DNA of 17,135 bases from DATFLK01 sp035267815. GTDB lineage: Bacteria; Pseudomonadota; Zetaproteobacteria; Mariprofundales; Mariprofundaceae. Made by a program: the position numbers and the translations under genes. Positions within the stretch are counted from its first letter, which is position 1. Every line of letters begins with the position of its first letter. The notes under the pieces are model-generated. The model was not told the origin of the DNA. It ran no database searches and was given only the letters and a program-made list of their open reading frames with translations. The DNA lies in contig DATFLK010000002.1 of NCBI GenBank assembly GCA_035267815.1, positions 1 through 17,135 on the forward strand. Direction: 5' to 3'. Shown here in pieces: positions 6,677-14,157 of the stretch.

Positions 6677-8010
6677 CAGCGTCCCGTCTTCAGGCGGGCC
6701 TGCTTCATCAAGCCTTCATACTGATGCGAAAGCAGATGGGACTGAATCTGGGCCATGGTGTCCATGGTGACGACCACAACGATCAGAAGACTCGTGCCTC
6801 CAAAATAGAAGGGCACGGAGAGCTCGGAGATCAGATACTGCGGCAGCAGGCAGACCAGCGTGACGTAGACCGCACCTGTCACCGTCAAACGGGTCAGCAC
6901 GGTGTCGATATACTCCGCCGTCTTCTGCCCCGGACGAATGCCCGGAATGAAGCCGCCGTACTTCTTGAGGTTGTCGGCAGTCTCCTTGGGGTTGAACACG
7001 ATCGCCGTATAGAAGAAACAGAAAAAGACAACCAGTACGGAGAACATCAGCATATAGAGCCAGCTTCCAGGGTTCAGCAAGGCCGACACGTCACCCAGCC
7101 AACTGAAGCCCTTCACACCACTGGTAAACTGCGCAAAGGTCGCCGGCAGCAGGATCAGACTGGAGGCAAAGATCGGAGGAATCACACCCGCCGTATTGAC
7201 CTTCAACGGAAGGAATGAGGCCTTGCCGCCATACATACGGCTACCGACCTGTCGTTTGGCGTACTGCACGGGAATACGGCGCTGGGCACGCTCCACCCAG
7301 ACCACCACGCCGGTCACGATAACCGCCAGCGCGAACAGTCCTAGTACGGTAAAGGCCGTGTATTCGCCGGTACGCGCAAGTTCCAGCGTACTGCCCACCG
7401 CGCGCGGCAGTCCGGCCGCAATACCGGAAAAGATGATCAGAGAGATGCCGTTTCCGATACCCCGCTCGGTGATCTGCTCGCCGACCCACATCAGGAAGAC
7501 CGTGCCGGCCGTCAGTGTCAGCACCGTCATCAAACGGAAGGACCAGTCGGGGTCGATGACCGCCGGCATGCCGTTAACGGAGAAGGATTCCAGCCCGATG
7601 GCAATACCCAGGGACTGGAAGAGCGCCAACACCACCGTACCGTAGCGGGTATACTGGGTAATTTTGCGACGCCCGGCCTCACCCTCTTTCTTCAGCTGTT
7701 CCAGCGTCGGCGAGACCACGGTCATCAGCTGCAGGATAATCGCTGCCGAGATGTAGGGCATGATGCCGAGCGCGAAGATCGTCAACCGGGAGAGCGCACC
7801 GCCGGAGAACATGTCGAACATGCCGAGCATCGTTCCCTTGGCCTGACTGAAGAACTGCGCCAGCACCTGGGCATCGATACCCGGAACGGGGATATGCGCG
7901 CCGATCCGGTAGACCACCAGCATACCCAGCGTGAACAGGATCCGGCTCTTGAGCTCCGGAATCTTGCCCATGTTGGCCAAGCCGGCCATTTGGTTCGCGC
8001 GCTCCATCAT
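6676..8010 (-). CDS. secY: preprotein translocase subunit SecY
   Basis: SecY is the channel of the SecYEG translocon in the inner membrane and partners with SecA and ribosomes. The 444-residue product fits ten membrane helices. TM1 is about 24-40, the plug and TM2 region runs through MFDMFSGGALSRLTIFALGI (64-83), and the cytosolic loop WVERAQRRIPVQYAKRQVG spans 238-256. The TM4-TM5 region carries GEQITERGIGNG (177-188). FNPKETADNLKKYGGFIPGI marks the conserved later loop, and a basic tail ends LMKQARLKTGR. Two ATG codons are adjacent (8010 and 8007); I keep the first. Only 3 nt separate it from rplO. SecY closes the classical spc order, but adk follows here. Confidence 0.98.
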   Translation of the reverse strand: MMERANQMAGLANMGKIPELKSRILFTLGMLVVYRIGAHIPVPGIDAQVLAQFFSQAKGTMLGMFDMFSGGALSRLTIFALGIMPYISAAIILQLMTVVSPTLEQLKKEGEAGRRKITQYTRYGTVVLALFQSLGIAIGLESFSVNGMPAVIDPDWSFRLMTVLTLTAGTVFLMWVGEQITERGIGNGISLIIFSGIAAGLPRAVGSTLELARTGEYTAFTVLGLFALAVIVTGVVVWVERAQRRIPVQYAKRQVGSRMYGGKASFLPLKVNTAGVIPPIFASSLILLPATFAQFTSGVKGFSWLGDVSALLNPGSWLYMLMFSVLVVFFCFFYTAIVFNPKETADNLKKYGGFIPGIRPGQKTAEYIDTVLTRLTVTGAVYVTLVCLLPQYLISELSVPFYFGGTSLLIVVVVTMDTMAQIQSHLLSHQYEGLMKQARLKTGR

Positions 8011-8013
8011 AAC

Positions 8014-8460
8014 TTAGGCCGCCTCAGCCAGCTTCACACTGCCGCCTGCAGCCTCCACCTTCTTGATCGCGGAGGCCGAAACCGCCGCCACCACAACATC
8101 GAGCTTCTTGGAGAGCTCGCCCTGACCGAGCAGCTTCACCGGCTCGACGGCATTGCGTACCAGCCCCGCCTCATACAGCGCAGCGGCATCGACCTTCGAA
8201 CCGGCCTCGAAGCACTCCAGCTGGGACACGTTGATCACCTGACGGGGACGCGCCCTGGAGGTAAAGCCGCGCTTGGGCACGCGACGGATCAGCGGCATCT
8301 GGCCGCCCTCGAAACCGCGCGCAACCTTGCCGCCGGTGCGGGACTTCTGACCCTTGTGTCCCCGGCCGCCCGTCTTGCCCTGACCGGAACCGACACCGCA
8401 ACCCAGGCGCTTCCTGTCGCGGCGGGAGCCGGTAGTCGCCTTCAGCTCATTCAACTTCAT
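8014..8460 (-). CDS. rplO: 50S ribosomal protein L15
   Basis: L15 is a late-binding large-subunit protein. The 148-residue product opens MKLNELKATTGSRRDRKRLG and has the extended glycine- and basic-rich arm GCGVGSGQGKTGGRGHKGQK, which reaches into 23S rRNA. PLIRRVPKRGFTSRARPRQV and the globular C-terminal part (KLDVVVAAVSASAIKKVEAA) follow. It is separated from rpmD and secY by 3 nt on each side. Length is close to that of the E. coli protein. Confidence 0.97.
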   Translation of the reverse strand: MKLNELKATTGSRRDRKRLGCGVGSGQGKTGGRGHKGQKSRTGGKVARGFEGGQMPLIRRVPKRGFTSRARPRQVINVSQLECFEAGSKVDAAALYEAGLVRNAVEPVKLLGQGELSKKLDVVVAAVSASAIKKVEAAGGSVKLAEAA

Positions 8461-8463
8461 CGT

Positions 8464-8655
8464 TTACTCCTCTGCCTCAATGCGCACAAGATGAGTGACC
8501 CTGTTGACCATACCGCGGACGGACGGCGTATCCTCAAGTTCGACGACCTGATGCATACGACGCAGACCGAGCCCGCGCAGCGTCGCGACCTGAGCCCTAG
8601 AATATCCGATACCGCTCTTGACCTGACGGATACGAACCGTTTTCTTCTTCGCCAT
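8464..8655 (-). CDS. rpmD: 50S ribosomal protein L30
   Basis: The 63-residue product begins MAKKKTVRIRQVKSGIGYSR and contains QVATLRGLGLRRMHQVVELE and PSVRGMVNRVTHLVRI, the standard L30 ferredoxin-like fold sequence. It binds 23S rRNA near L15. The gene lies between rpsE and rplO, its normal place; some bacterial groups have lost rpmD, so its presence is a small taxonomic clue. It lies 10 nt after rpsE and 3 nt before rplO. Confidence 0.96.
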   Translation of the reverse strand: MAKKKTVRIRQVKSGIGYSRAQVATLRGLGLRRMHQVVELEDTPSVRGMVNRVTHLVRIEAEE

Positions 8656-8665
8656 CGTGAATCCC

Positions 8666-9148
8666 CTACGCCTTTGCTTTTCCGCGACGTTCCATGACCT
8701 GCTCCGGGCTCTCCAGCGACATCAGGCCGTTGAAGGTGGCGCGAACCAGGTTGAGCGGATTGCGCGAACCCAGCGCCTTGGTCAATACGTCATTGATGCC
8801 GACCGCATCGAGCACGGCACGCACGGTACTGCCGGCGATCACGCCGGTACCTTCGCTGGCCGGCTTGAGCATGACCCGGGAAGAGTCCTGCCGCCCTACC
8901 ACCTCATAGTGGATGGTGCCGCCCTTGCGAGGCACGTAGATCAGCGACTTGCGCGCAATCTCGTTGGCCTTGCGGATCGCTTCCGGCACCTCTTTGGCCT
9001 TGGCATGGCCAAATCCGACGTGACCGTTGCCGTCGCCCACCACCATCAGGGCGCTGAAACCGAAACGGCGGCCACCGGCAACCACTTTCGCCACGCGATT
9101 AATGTGAACCAGCTTCTCAGTAAGATCGAGTTCTTCAGGATTGATCAT
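8666..9148 (-). CDS. rpsE: 30S ribosomal protein S5
   Basis: S5 contributes to decoding fidelity and the mRNA entry helicase activity. The product has the S5 N-terminal domain (DLTEKLVHINRVAKVVAGGR, then RFGFSALMVVGDGNGHVGFG) and the C-terminal domain with EGTGVIAGSTVRAVLDAVGI and ALGSRNPLNLVRATFNGLMS. I place the start at the ATG at 9148, giving 160 residues. A TTG codon sits directly before it at 9151, but AGGAG at 9156-9160 is 7 nt from the ATG and only 4 nt from the TTG. That AGGAG overlaps the rplR stop codon. E. coli S5 is 167 residues. Confidence 0.96.
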   Translation of the reverse strand: MINPEELDLTEKLVHINRVAKVVAGGRRFGFSALMVVGDGNGHVGFGHAKAKEVPEAIRKANEIARKSLIYVPRKGGTIHYEVVGRQDSSRVMLKPASEGTGVIAGSTVRAVLDAVGINDVLTKALGSRNPLNLVRATFNGLMSLESPEQVMERRGKAKA

Positions 9149-9158
9149 CAACTAACTC

Positions 9159-9512
9159 CTAAAACTTCAGTCCGGCTGTCCGGGCACCCTCGGCCAGAGC
9201 CTTGACTCGACCATGATAGGGATAGCGCCCGCGATCAAAGGCCACTTCTTTCACGCCTGCCTTGACGGCACGCTCGCCAATCAACTTGCCCACCGCCTCG
9301 GCGGCCGTGGCATTGCTGCCGCCGCCGATGTCCGCATCGAGGCTCGAAGCGGCCACGAGGGTCTTGCCCTCGGCATCATCGATCACCTGAGCATAGATAT
9401 GACGCGACGAACGGAACACGCTCAGACGCGGACGGCCACCCGCCTTGATGCGGGAGCGCACGCGACGGGCGCGACGTACTGCCGGATCGGACTCATAACG
9501 TTTTGCAGACAT
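9159..9512 (-). CDS. rplR: 50S ribosomal protein L18
   Basis: L18 binds 5S rRNA and, with L5, forms the central protuberance. The 117-residue product has the basic leader PAVRRARRVRSRIKAGGRPR, the family block RLSVFRSSRHIYAQVIDDAE, and ends RGRYPYHGRVKALAEGARTA before GLKF. The length equals that of E. coli L18. The gene lies between rplF and rpsE. Its TAG stop overlaps the ribosome binding site of rpsE, which favours translational coupling. Confidence 0.97.
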   Translation of the reverse strand: MSAKRYESDPAVRRARRVRSRIKAGGRPRLSVFRSSRHIYAQVIDDAEGKTLVAASSLDADIGGGSNATAAEAVGKLIGERAVKAGVKEVAFDRGRYPYHGRVKALAEGARTAGLKF

Positions 9513-9530
9513 CTGTTTCTCCTGTATGCC

Positions 9531-10064
9531 TTAGGCCTTCTTGCCTTCTTTCATGACCACACGCTCGTCGAGATAGCGCACGCCCTTGCCCTTATATGGC
9601 TCCGGCGGACGGTAGGCGCGAATCTCGGAAGCGACCTGCCCGACCTGCTGCTTGTCGCGACCGCTGACGATGATGCGACTCTGATCCACCTTGACCTCGA
9701 CCCCTTCCGGCACCTGGTACTCGACCGGATGGGAGAAACCGAGCGACAGGGTGAGCTTGCTGCCTTGGGCCTGGGCGCGGTAGCCGACGCCACGCAGCTC
9801 CAGCGTACGCTCGAACCCCTTGCTGACGCCGGTGATATTGTTGGCGATCAGGGCACGGACAAGGCCGAAATAGGACTTGGTCCGCTTGTCGCCCAGATTA
9901 TCGCAGGCCACGGTCAGGCGTTCGCCTTCGTGCGACACCTTGATCCCGTCGAACAGCGGCGCCGAAAGCTCGCCCTTGGGACCCTTGGCGACCACCGAAT
10001 CGGACTGGATCTTAATCTCCACACCGCTCGGCACCGTAATCGGATGATTTCCAACTCGAGACAT
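9531..10064 (-). CDS. rplF: 50S ribosomal protein L6
   Basis: L6 lies at the base of the L7/L12 stalk near the factor-binding site. The 177-residue product begins MSRVGNHPITVPSGVEIKIQ and holds two related alpha/beta repeats. The second includes the RNA-binding region LGFSHPVEYQVPEGVEVKVD and the signature RAYRPPEPYKGKGVRYLDER. It ends VVMKEGKKA, a normal family ending. Length equals E. coli L6. It is 12 nt after rpsH and 18 nt before rplR. Confidence 0.98.
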   Translation of the reverse strand: MSRVGNHPITVPSGVEIKIQSDSVVAKGPKGELSAPLFDGIKVSHEGERLTVACDNLGDKRTKSYFGLVRALIANNITGVSKGFERTLELRGVGYRAQAQGSKLTLSLGFSHPVEYQVPEGVEVKVDQSRIIVSGRDKQQVGQVASEIRAYRPPEPYKGKGVRYLDERVVMKEGKKA

Positions 10065-10076
10065 CGGACTACCTCT

Positions 10077-10472
10077 TTAAAAGACTGTACAAAGGACCTC
10101 ACCACCCATATGGGCAGCACGGGCCTTCTGGTCTGTCATTACACCCTGGGAGGTGCTGATAATGGCCACGCCAAAACCGGACTTCACACGCGGCAGCTCG
10201 TCCGCACCCTTGTAAACGCGGCGTCCGGGCTTGGATACACGCTGAATCTCCTGGATAACGGGCTTGCCATCGTCGTCGTAACGCAGCGTCATACGGAGAT
10301 AACGGCGCCCCTTGTGGTTATAGGCCTTCGCACCCGCCACATAGCCCTCTTCCTTGAGAAGGTCGGCAATGGCCAGCAACTGGTTACTGGCAGGGAATTC
10401 AATCTTCTCCAAACCCGCCATCTGGGCGTTGCGGATACGGGTCAACATGTCGGCAATTCGATCTGTCATCAT
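10077..10472 (-). CDS. rpsH: 30S ribosomal protein S8
   Basis: S8 binds the central domain of 16S rRNA and in E. coli represses the spc operon by binding its mRNA near the L5 start. The 131-residue product starts MMTDRIADMLTRIRNAQMAG and ends VSKPGRRVYKGADELPRVKS, GFGVAIISTSQGVMTDQKAR and GGEVLCTVF, all typical. Two ATG codons are adjacent; the first at 10472 lies nearer to AAGGAAG and is used, the second would give 130 residues. I could not identify an S8-binding mRNA hairpin by eye. Confidence 0.97.
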   Translation of the reverse strand: MMTDRIADMLTRIRNAQMAGLEKIEFPASNQLLAIADLLKEEGYVAGAKAYNHKGRRYLRMTLRYDDDGKPVIQEIQRVSKPGRRVYKGADELPRVKSGFGVAIISTSQGVMTDQKARAAHMGGEVLCTVF

Positions 10473-10487
10473 AGCGCTATCTTCCTT

Positions 10488-10673
10488 CTACCAGCTCGAC
10501 TTAACCATGCCCGGAATCTCTCCGGCCAAGGCGCGCTTGCGCAGGCAGATTCTGCACATGCCCAGTTTCCGGTAGACGGAGTGAGGCCGCCCACAAATCT
10601 GGCAACGCGTATAGCTGCGTACTTTGAATTTCGGTTTGCGATTGCTTTTGGCAATCATTGCCTTGGTAGCCAT
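10488..10673 (-). CDS. rpsN: 30S ribosomal protein S14, short zinc-binding type
   Basis: S14 is assembled late into the 30S head. At 61 residues this is the short C+ form. It contains KVRSYTRCQICGRPHSVYRK and GMCRICLRKRALAGEIPGMV, with Cys24, Cys27, Cys40 and Cys43 arranged as two CxxC pairs. The usual S14 of gamma- and betaproteobacteria is about 101 residues without cysteines, so this form is a useful taxonomic marker. It lies between rplE and rpsH as normal. The start ATG at 10673 follows AGGAGTACGAATAG on the minus strand. Confidence 0.97.
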   Translation of the reverse strand: MATKAMIAKSNRKPKFKVRSYTRCQICGRPHSVYRKLGMCRICLRKRALAGEIPGMVKSSW

Positions 10674-10688
10674 CTATTCGTACTCCTC

Positions 10689-11228
10689 TTAATTACGGAA
10701 CGGCATGCTGAAATGCCGGAGCAGTGCAATGCCCTCTTCATTGGTGCGGGCTGTCGTACAGATCGTCACATCCATACCGCGAATCCGATCGACCTTGTCG
10801 TACTCGACCTCGGGGAAGATGATCTGCTCCTTGATGCCCAGCGTGTAGTTGCCACGGCCGTCAAACGACTTGGGGTTCACGCCCTTAAAGTCGCGGATAC
10901 GCGGCAGCGCCACATTGACCAGACGATCCAGGAACTCCCACATGACACTGCCGCGCAGGGTCACGCGGCAACCGACCGGCATCCCCTCACGCAGCTTGAA
11001 GTTCGCAACGGACTTGCGGGCGCGTGTCGTCACGGGCTTCTGCCCCGTGATCGCCGTCATGTCGGCAATGGCGCCCTCAAGCAATTTGGCATTCTGGGCC
11101 GCTTCGCCGACACCCATGTTCACCACGATCTTGCTGATCCCCGGAACACGCATGGAGTTCTCGAAACCGAGCTCCTTCTTCAGGGCAGGCAGCACATCGG
11201 TTTTATATTTCTCTCTCAAACGAGCCAT
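10689..11228 (-). CDS. rplE: 50S ribosomal protein L5
   Basis: L5 binds 5S rRNA and contacts the P-site tRNA and the 30S head. The 179-residue product begins MARLREKYKTDVLPALKKEL and has ISKIVVNMGVGEAAQNAKLL, RARKSVANFKLREGMPVGCR and VTLRGSVMWEFLDRLVNVAL, ending ALLRHFSMPFRN. Length equals the E. coli protein. AGGAG precedes the ATG by about 8 nt. In E. coli the S8 repressor site lies around this start; nothing conclusive is visible here. Confidence 0.98.
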   Translation of the reverse strand: MARLREKYKTDVLPALKKELGFENSMRVPGISKIVVNMGVGEAAQNAKLLEGAIADMTAITGQKPVTTRARKSVANFKLREGMPVGCRVTLRGSVMWEFLDRLVNVALPRIRDFKGVNPKSFDGRGNYTLGIKEQIIFPEVEYDKVDRIRGMDVTICTTARTNEEGIALLRHFSMPFRN

Positions 11229-11238
11229 TCATGCACTC

Positions 11239-11568
11239 CTAGCGATCCAGCACTTCGTCGCACTTGCGACAAGTGCGAACCTTACGACCATCTTCCAGAC
11301 TCTTCACACCCAAGCGGACGCCAGCCTTGCAACTGGGGCAGTAGAACTGGATGTTGGAGAGCGCCAGCGGCGCCTCTTTCTCCACGATACCACCGGCACT
11401 GTTCTGCGTCGGCCGGGTGTGGCGTTTGACCATGTTCACCTTGGCGACTAGGGCCTTGCCATCTGCCGGCATCACGCGGATCACTTTGCCGCGCACACCC
11501 TTGTCGCGACCGGTGGTCACCACCACTTCATCATCCCTGCGAATGCGGGTTTTCATATTCGTTGCCAT
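11239..11568 (-). CDS. rplX: 50S ribosomal protein L24 with C-terminal zinc ribbon
   Basis: L24 is an early assembly-initiating protein near the exit tunnel. The product has the KOW motif (DDEVVVTTGRDKGVRGKVIR) and the block VNMVKRHTRPTQNSAGGIVE. A C-terminal extension carries CPSC (77-80) and CRKC (100-103), a likely zinc ribbon that E. coli L24 lacks but many other bacteria have. The frame is open to GTG at 11583, with further ATGs at 11574, 11568 and 11556. I chose 11568 (109 residues) because GAGG overlapping the rplN stop is 9 nt away; the 11574 start would be only 3 nt from it. The start remains the least certain part. Confidence 0.93.
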   Translation of the reverse strand: MATNMKTRIRRDDEVVVTTGRDKGVRGKVIRVMPADGKALVAKVNMVKRHTRPTQNSAGGIVEKEAPLALSNIQFYCPSCKAGVRLGVKSLEDGRKVRTCRKCDEVLDR

Positions 11569-11579
11569 TGTCATCAACC

Positions 11580-11948
11580 TCACAACACTTCCGGCGCCAG
11601 GGAGATAATCTTCATATATCCCTTGCCCCGCAGTTCACGTGTCACAGGCCCGAAGATACGGGTTCCGACCGGCTCGCCCTGCTTCGTCAGCAGCACGGCG
11701 GCGTTCTCGTCGAACCGGATCGAACTGCCGTCGGCGCGCCGGAACTCCTTGGCTGTACGCACCACGACTGCCTGCGTCACCTCGCCCTTCTTCACCTTGC
11801 CGGCCGGCATGGCGTCCTTGACGGCCACCACGATCACATCGCCGACGCGGGCATAGCGGCGCTTGGAGCCGCCCAGCACCTTGATACAGGCGACACGCTT
11901 GGCGCCGGAGTTGTCTGCTACTTCAAGAATCGTCTCGTTCTGAATCAT
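11580..11948 (-). CDS. rplN: 50S ribosomal protein L14
   Basis: L14 lies at the subunit interface near the factor site. The 122-residue product is a close family match: MIQNETILEVADNSGAKRVA, CIKVLGGSKRRYARVGDVIV, VAVKDAMPAGKVKKGEVTQA, and the ending GPVTRELRGKGYMKIISLAP before EVL. Length is the same as in E. coli. It is 10 nt after rpsQ. Its TGA stop is immediately followed by the purine-rich ribosome binding site for rplX. Confidence 0.98.
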   Translation of the reverse strand: MIQNETILEVADNSGAKRVACIKVLGGSKRRYARVGDVIVVAVKDAMPAGKVKKGEVTQAVVVRTAKEFRRADGSSIRFDENAAVLLTKQGEPVGTRIFGPVTRELRGKGYMKIISLAPEVL

Positions 11949-11958
11949 GACAGATCTC

Positions 11959-12225
11959 CTACAACTGCTCGGCGCGGGTCAGAACCGACTGCAGCGTCCA
12001 GCGCTTGCGACGCGACAGCGGACGCGACTCCACGATCCGGACGCGATCACCGATGTTGCTGGTGTTCTCGACATCATGCGCCATGTACTTCTTATGCGAA
12101 CGGACGGTCTTGTGGTAGCGGGTGTGCTTGTACTTACGCTCCACCTCAACCACGATCGTCTTGTCAGCCTTGTTGCTCACCACGACGCCTTCCAAGACCC
12201 GCTTGGTGCTATTCGTCTCAGACAT
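11959..12225 (-). CDS. rpsQ: 30S ribosomal protein S17
   Basis: S17 binds the 5' and central domains of 16S rRNA early in assembly. The product has the OB-fold sequence RVLEGVVVSNKADKTIVVEV, the YKHTRYHKTVRSHKKYMAHD loop and GDRVRIVESRPLSRRKRWTL. I use the ATG at 12225 (88 residues), which overlaps the rpmC stop by one base as TGATG and lies 6 nt from GGGAG. The ATG one codon earlier (12228) is only 3 nt from it. Either start gives the same core. E. coli S17 is 84 residues. Confidence 0.96.
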   Translation of the reverse strand: MSETNSTKRVLEGVVVSNKADKTIVVEVERKYKHTRYHKTVRSHKKYMAHDVENTSNIGDRVRIVESRPLSRRKRWTLQSVLTRAEQL

Positions 12226-12425
12226 CATTCACTCCCTGACCCGGCGCGTTCGGCCAAAATCGTTTTGATGCGGGCGATATCGCCCCGGACCTGCTTCACC
12301 CGCGCTGTATTGGACAGCTGCATGGTGGCCTTCTGGAAGCGCAGTTTCATGCCTTCCGCCGCCAGCTCATTGAGCTGCTCGTTCAGGTCGTTATCGGAAA
12401 GTTCCCGAAGCTCAGAAGCCTTCAT
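12225..12425 (-). CDS. rpmC: 50S ribosomal protein L29
   Basis: L29 lies at the tunnel exit beside L23 and helps dock the signal recognition particle and trigger factor. The 66-residue product is two helices: MKASELRELSDNDLNEQLNE and LKLRFQ-like residues in EGMKLRFQKATMQLSNTARV, then KQVRGDIARIKTILAERAGS. It overlaps rplP by four bases (ATGA) and rpsQ by one, so the three genes are tightly coupled. Length matches the family. Confidence 0.97.
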   Translation of the reverse strand: MKASELRELSDNDLNEQLNELAAEGMKLRFQKATMQLSNTARVKQVRGDIARIKTILAERAGSGSE

Positions 12426-12844
12426 CGTCCCACCCCGCGACTCACAATCTTCGTCCGGATCGGCAGCTTGGTGGAAGCCAGACGCAACGCCTCGCGCGCC
12501 AGCTCCTCATCGATACCGTCCATCTCGTACAGGATTCGTCCGGCACGTACGGCGGCGACCCAGTACTCGGGCGAACCCTTACCGGAACCCATACGGACCT
12601 CGGCAGGCTTACCGCTAACCGGAAGGTCCGGAAACATACGGATCCAGATACGACCCTGACGCTTGATATGACGCGTCATGGCAATACGGGCAGCCTCAAT
12701 CTGGCGCGCCGTAATACGCCCCGGCTCCATCGCCTTCAGACCATACTGGCCAAAGTTCAGGCTGGCACCGCGCGGAGACTTGCCGCGAATACGCTGCAGT
12801 TCCTTGTGGTGCTTGCGCCAACGAATCTTCTTCGGTTGCAACAT
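12422..12844 (-). CDS. rplP: 50S ribosomal protein L16
   Basis: L16 supports the A-site region of the peptidyl transferase centre. The 140-residue product has MLQPKKIRWRKHHKELQRIR, FGQYGLKAMEPGRITARQIE, AARIAMTRHIKRQGRIWIRM, and the loop VRMGSGKGSPEYWVAAVRAG, whose arginine (Arg84) corresponds to the E. coli arginine hydroxylated by YcfD. It ends REALRLASTKLPIRTKIVSR-GVGR. Length is near E. coli's 136. The ATG at 12844 follows rpsC after 19 nt. Confidence 0.98.
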   Translation of the reverse strand: MLQPKKIRWRKHHKELQRIRGKSPRGASLNFGQYGLKAMEPGRITARQIEAARIAMTRHIKRQGRIWIRMFPDLPVSGKPAEVRMGSGKGSPEYWVAAVRAGRILYEMDGIDEELAREALRLASTKLPIRTKIVSRGVGR

Positions 12845-12863
12845 GACTTACGGACCTCTTCGT

Positions 12864-13514
12864 TTAGCCGTCGTTTTCTTCGCCGGACTCGCCGAGCTTC
12901 TCGCCCTTGAAGACCCAGACTTTCACGCCGATCACGCCATACGTGGTATGCGCCTCGGCATAACCGTAATCGATGTCCGCGCGCAGCGTGTGCAGCGGCA
13001 CGCGACCCTCACGATAGCCCTCGGTACGGGCGATCTCGGCACCGCCGAGACGACCGGAACACTGGACCTTCACGCCCTGGGCTCCCATTCGCAACGCGCC
13101 CTGCATCGAGCGCTTCATGGCACGACGGAAAGCCACGCGGCGAACGAGCTGGAAGGCGATGTTCTCGGCCACCAGCTGCGCCTCGGCCTCGGCACGCCGA
13201 ACCTCGACGATGTAGACCTGAACATCGTGACCGGTGAGCCCCTTCAGCTCGGCACGCAGGGCATCGATATCAGCACCCTTCTTGCCGATCACCACACCAG
13301 GACGGGCAGTATGCACCGACACCTTGATCGTATCGGCAGGGCGCTCGATGATGATGCGGGATACGCCGGCGTGCTTCAGGCGCTTCTTGACGAACTCGCG
13401 CAACTTGATGTCCTCGCGCAGCTGTTCGCCGAAATTCTTATCTGCATACCAGAGCGACTCCCAGCCACGAATGCCACCAACGCGGAAACCGACCGGATTA
13501 ACCTTCTGTCCCAT
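12864..13514 (-). CDS. rpsC: 30S ribosomal protein S3
   Basis: S3 forms part of the mRNA entry tunnel. The 216-residue product opens MGQKVNPVGFRVGGIRGWES, carries a type-II KH domain with the GVVIGKKG loop, and has the C-terminal domain GALRMGAQGVKVQCSGRLGG, EIARTEGYREGRVPLHTLRA and YAEAHTTYGVIGVKVWVFKG. The tail (GEKLGESGEENDG) is short and acidic; E. coli's protein is 233 residues with a longer basic tail, so length differences lie only there. The start follows rplV after 12 nt. Confidence 0.98.
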   Translation of the reverse strand: MGQKVNPVGFRVGGIRGWESLWYADKNFGEQLREDIKLREFVKKRLKHAGVSRIIIERPADTIKVSVHTARPGVVIGKKGADIDALRAELKGLTGHDVQVYIVEVRRAEAEAQLVAENIAFQLVRRVAFRRAMKRSMQGALRMGAQGVKVQCSGRLGGAEIARTEGYREGRVPLHTLRADIDYGYAEAHTTYGVIGVKVWVFKGEKLGESGEENDG

Positions 13515-13526
13515 CCATCAACTCCT

Positions 13527-13868
13527 TTAACTACGCTCGCGCACGGCCACGACAAGGTGGCTGCGACGCCTGAAACGCTGACGCATCCGGCCCATTCCCT
13601 TGGGACGGTAGCGCTTGAGGGTGGCCCCCTCGTTCACCTGCGCCGTGGAGACGACCAGATTATCCACGTCTAGCCCCTGATTCTGCTCGGCATTGGCAAT
13701 CGCCGACTTCAGCACCTTCTCCAGAAGGCGGGCACCCTTTTTCGGCGAGAGCGCCAGTACGGCCAGCGCACGCTCGGCCGGCAGGCCGCGAATCTCATCC
13801 ACCATCAGGCGAGCCTTCTGCGGGCTGATGGGGCTATCTTTTGCCATTGCTCGTACTTCAGCCGACAT
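13527..13868 (-). CDS. rplV: 50S ribosomal protein L22
   Basis: L22 lines the exit tunnel with an extended loop. The product contains SPISPQKARLMVDEIRGLPA, the ANAEQNQGLDVDNLVVSTAQ segment, and the tunnel hairpin VNEGATLKRYRPKGMGRMRQ followed by RRRSHLVVAVRERS. The frame is open to GTG at 13877 and ATG at 13874. I prefer the ATG at 13868 (113 residues), because GAGG at 13877-13880 is 8 nt away and the 13874 ATG would be 2 nt from it. A shorter start at the next ATG (MAKDSPIS) is also possible. The rpsS stop lies 5 nt upstream. Confidence 0.94.
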   Translation of the reverse strand: MSAEVRAMAKDSPISPQKARLMVDEIRGLPAERALAVLALSPKKGARLLEKVLKSAIANAEQNQGLDVDNLVVSTAQVNEGATLKRYRPKGMGRMRQRFRRRSHLVVAVRERS

Positions 13869-13873
13869 CGTCA

Positions 13874-14149
13874 TCACCTCTTCGACTTCTTATCGGCACC
13901 ATGACCATAGTAGGTACGGGTCGGGGCGAACTCGCCCAGCTTGTGTCCCACCATGTTCTCCGTCACGAAGACCGGAACAAACTTGTTGCCGTTATGCACC
14001 GCAAAATTGAGACCGACGAAATCCGGAGCAATCGTGGAGCGCCGTGACCAAGTCTTGATCACACCCTTCTGGGAACCCTCGCGGGCGGCATCCACCTTAT
14101 TCTGCAAGGAGTCCTCAATGTACGGTCCTTTCTTCAATGAACGCGTCAT
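13874..14149 (-). CDS. rpsS: 30S ribosomal protein S19
   Basis: S19 lies in the 30S head beside S13. The 91-residue product matches the family throughout: MTRSLKKGPYIEDSLQNKVD, IKTWSRRSTIAPDFVGLNFA, VHNGNKFVPVFVTENMVGHK and LGEFAPTRTYYGHGADKKSK-R. Length is near that of E. coli (92). It lies 8 nt after rplB, and its stop region supplies the ribosome binding site for rplV. Confidence 0.98.
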   Translation of the reverse strand: MTRSLKKGPYIEDSLQNKVDAAREGSQKGVIKTWSRRSTIAPDFVGLNFAVHNGNKFVPVFVTENMVGHKLGEFAPTRTYYGHGADKKSKR

Positions 14150-14157
14150 CTCTTACC

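Noticed and set aside
9213..11429. 738-codon plus-strand open frame
   Set aside because: It runs antisense across rplR, rplF, rpsH, rpsN and rplE, all certain genes. The product is rich in His, Arg and Leu without a domain, as expected from the reverse complement of biased codon use.
12678..13673. 331-codon plus-strand open frame opposite rplP, rpsC and rplV
   Set aside because: Antisense shadow of three ribosomal protein genes.
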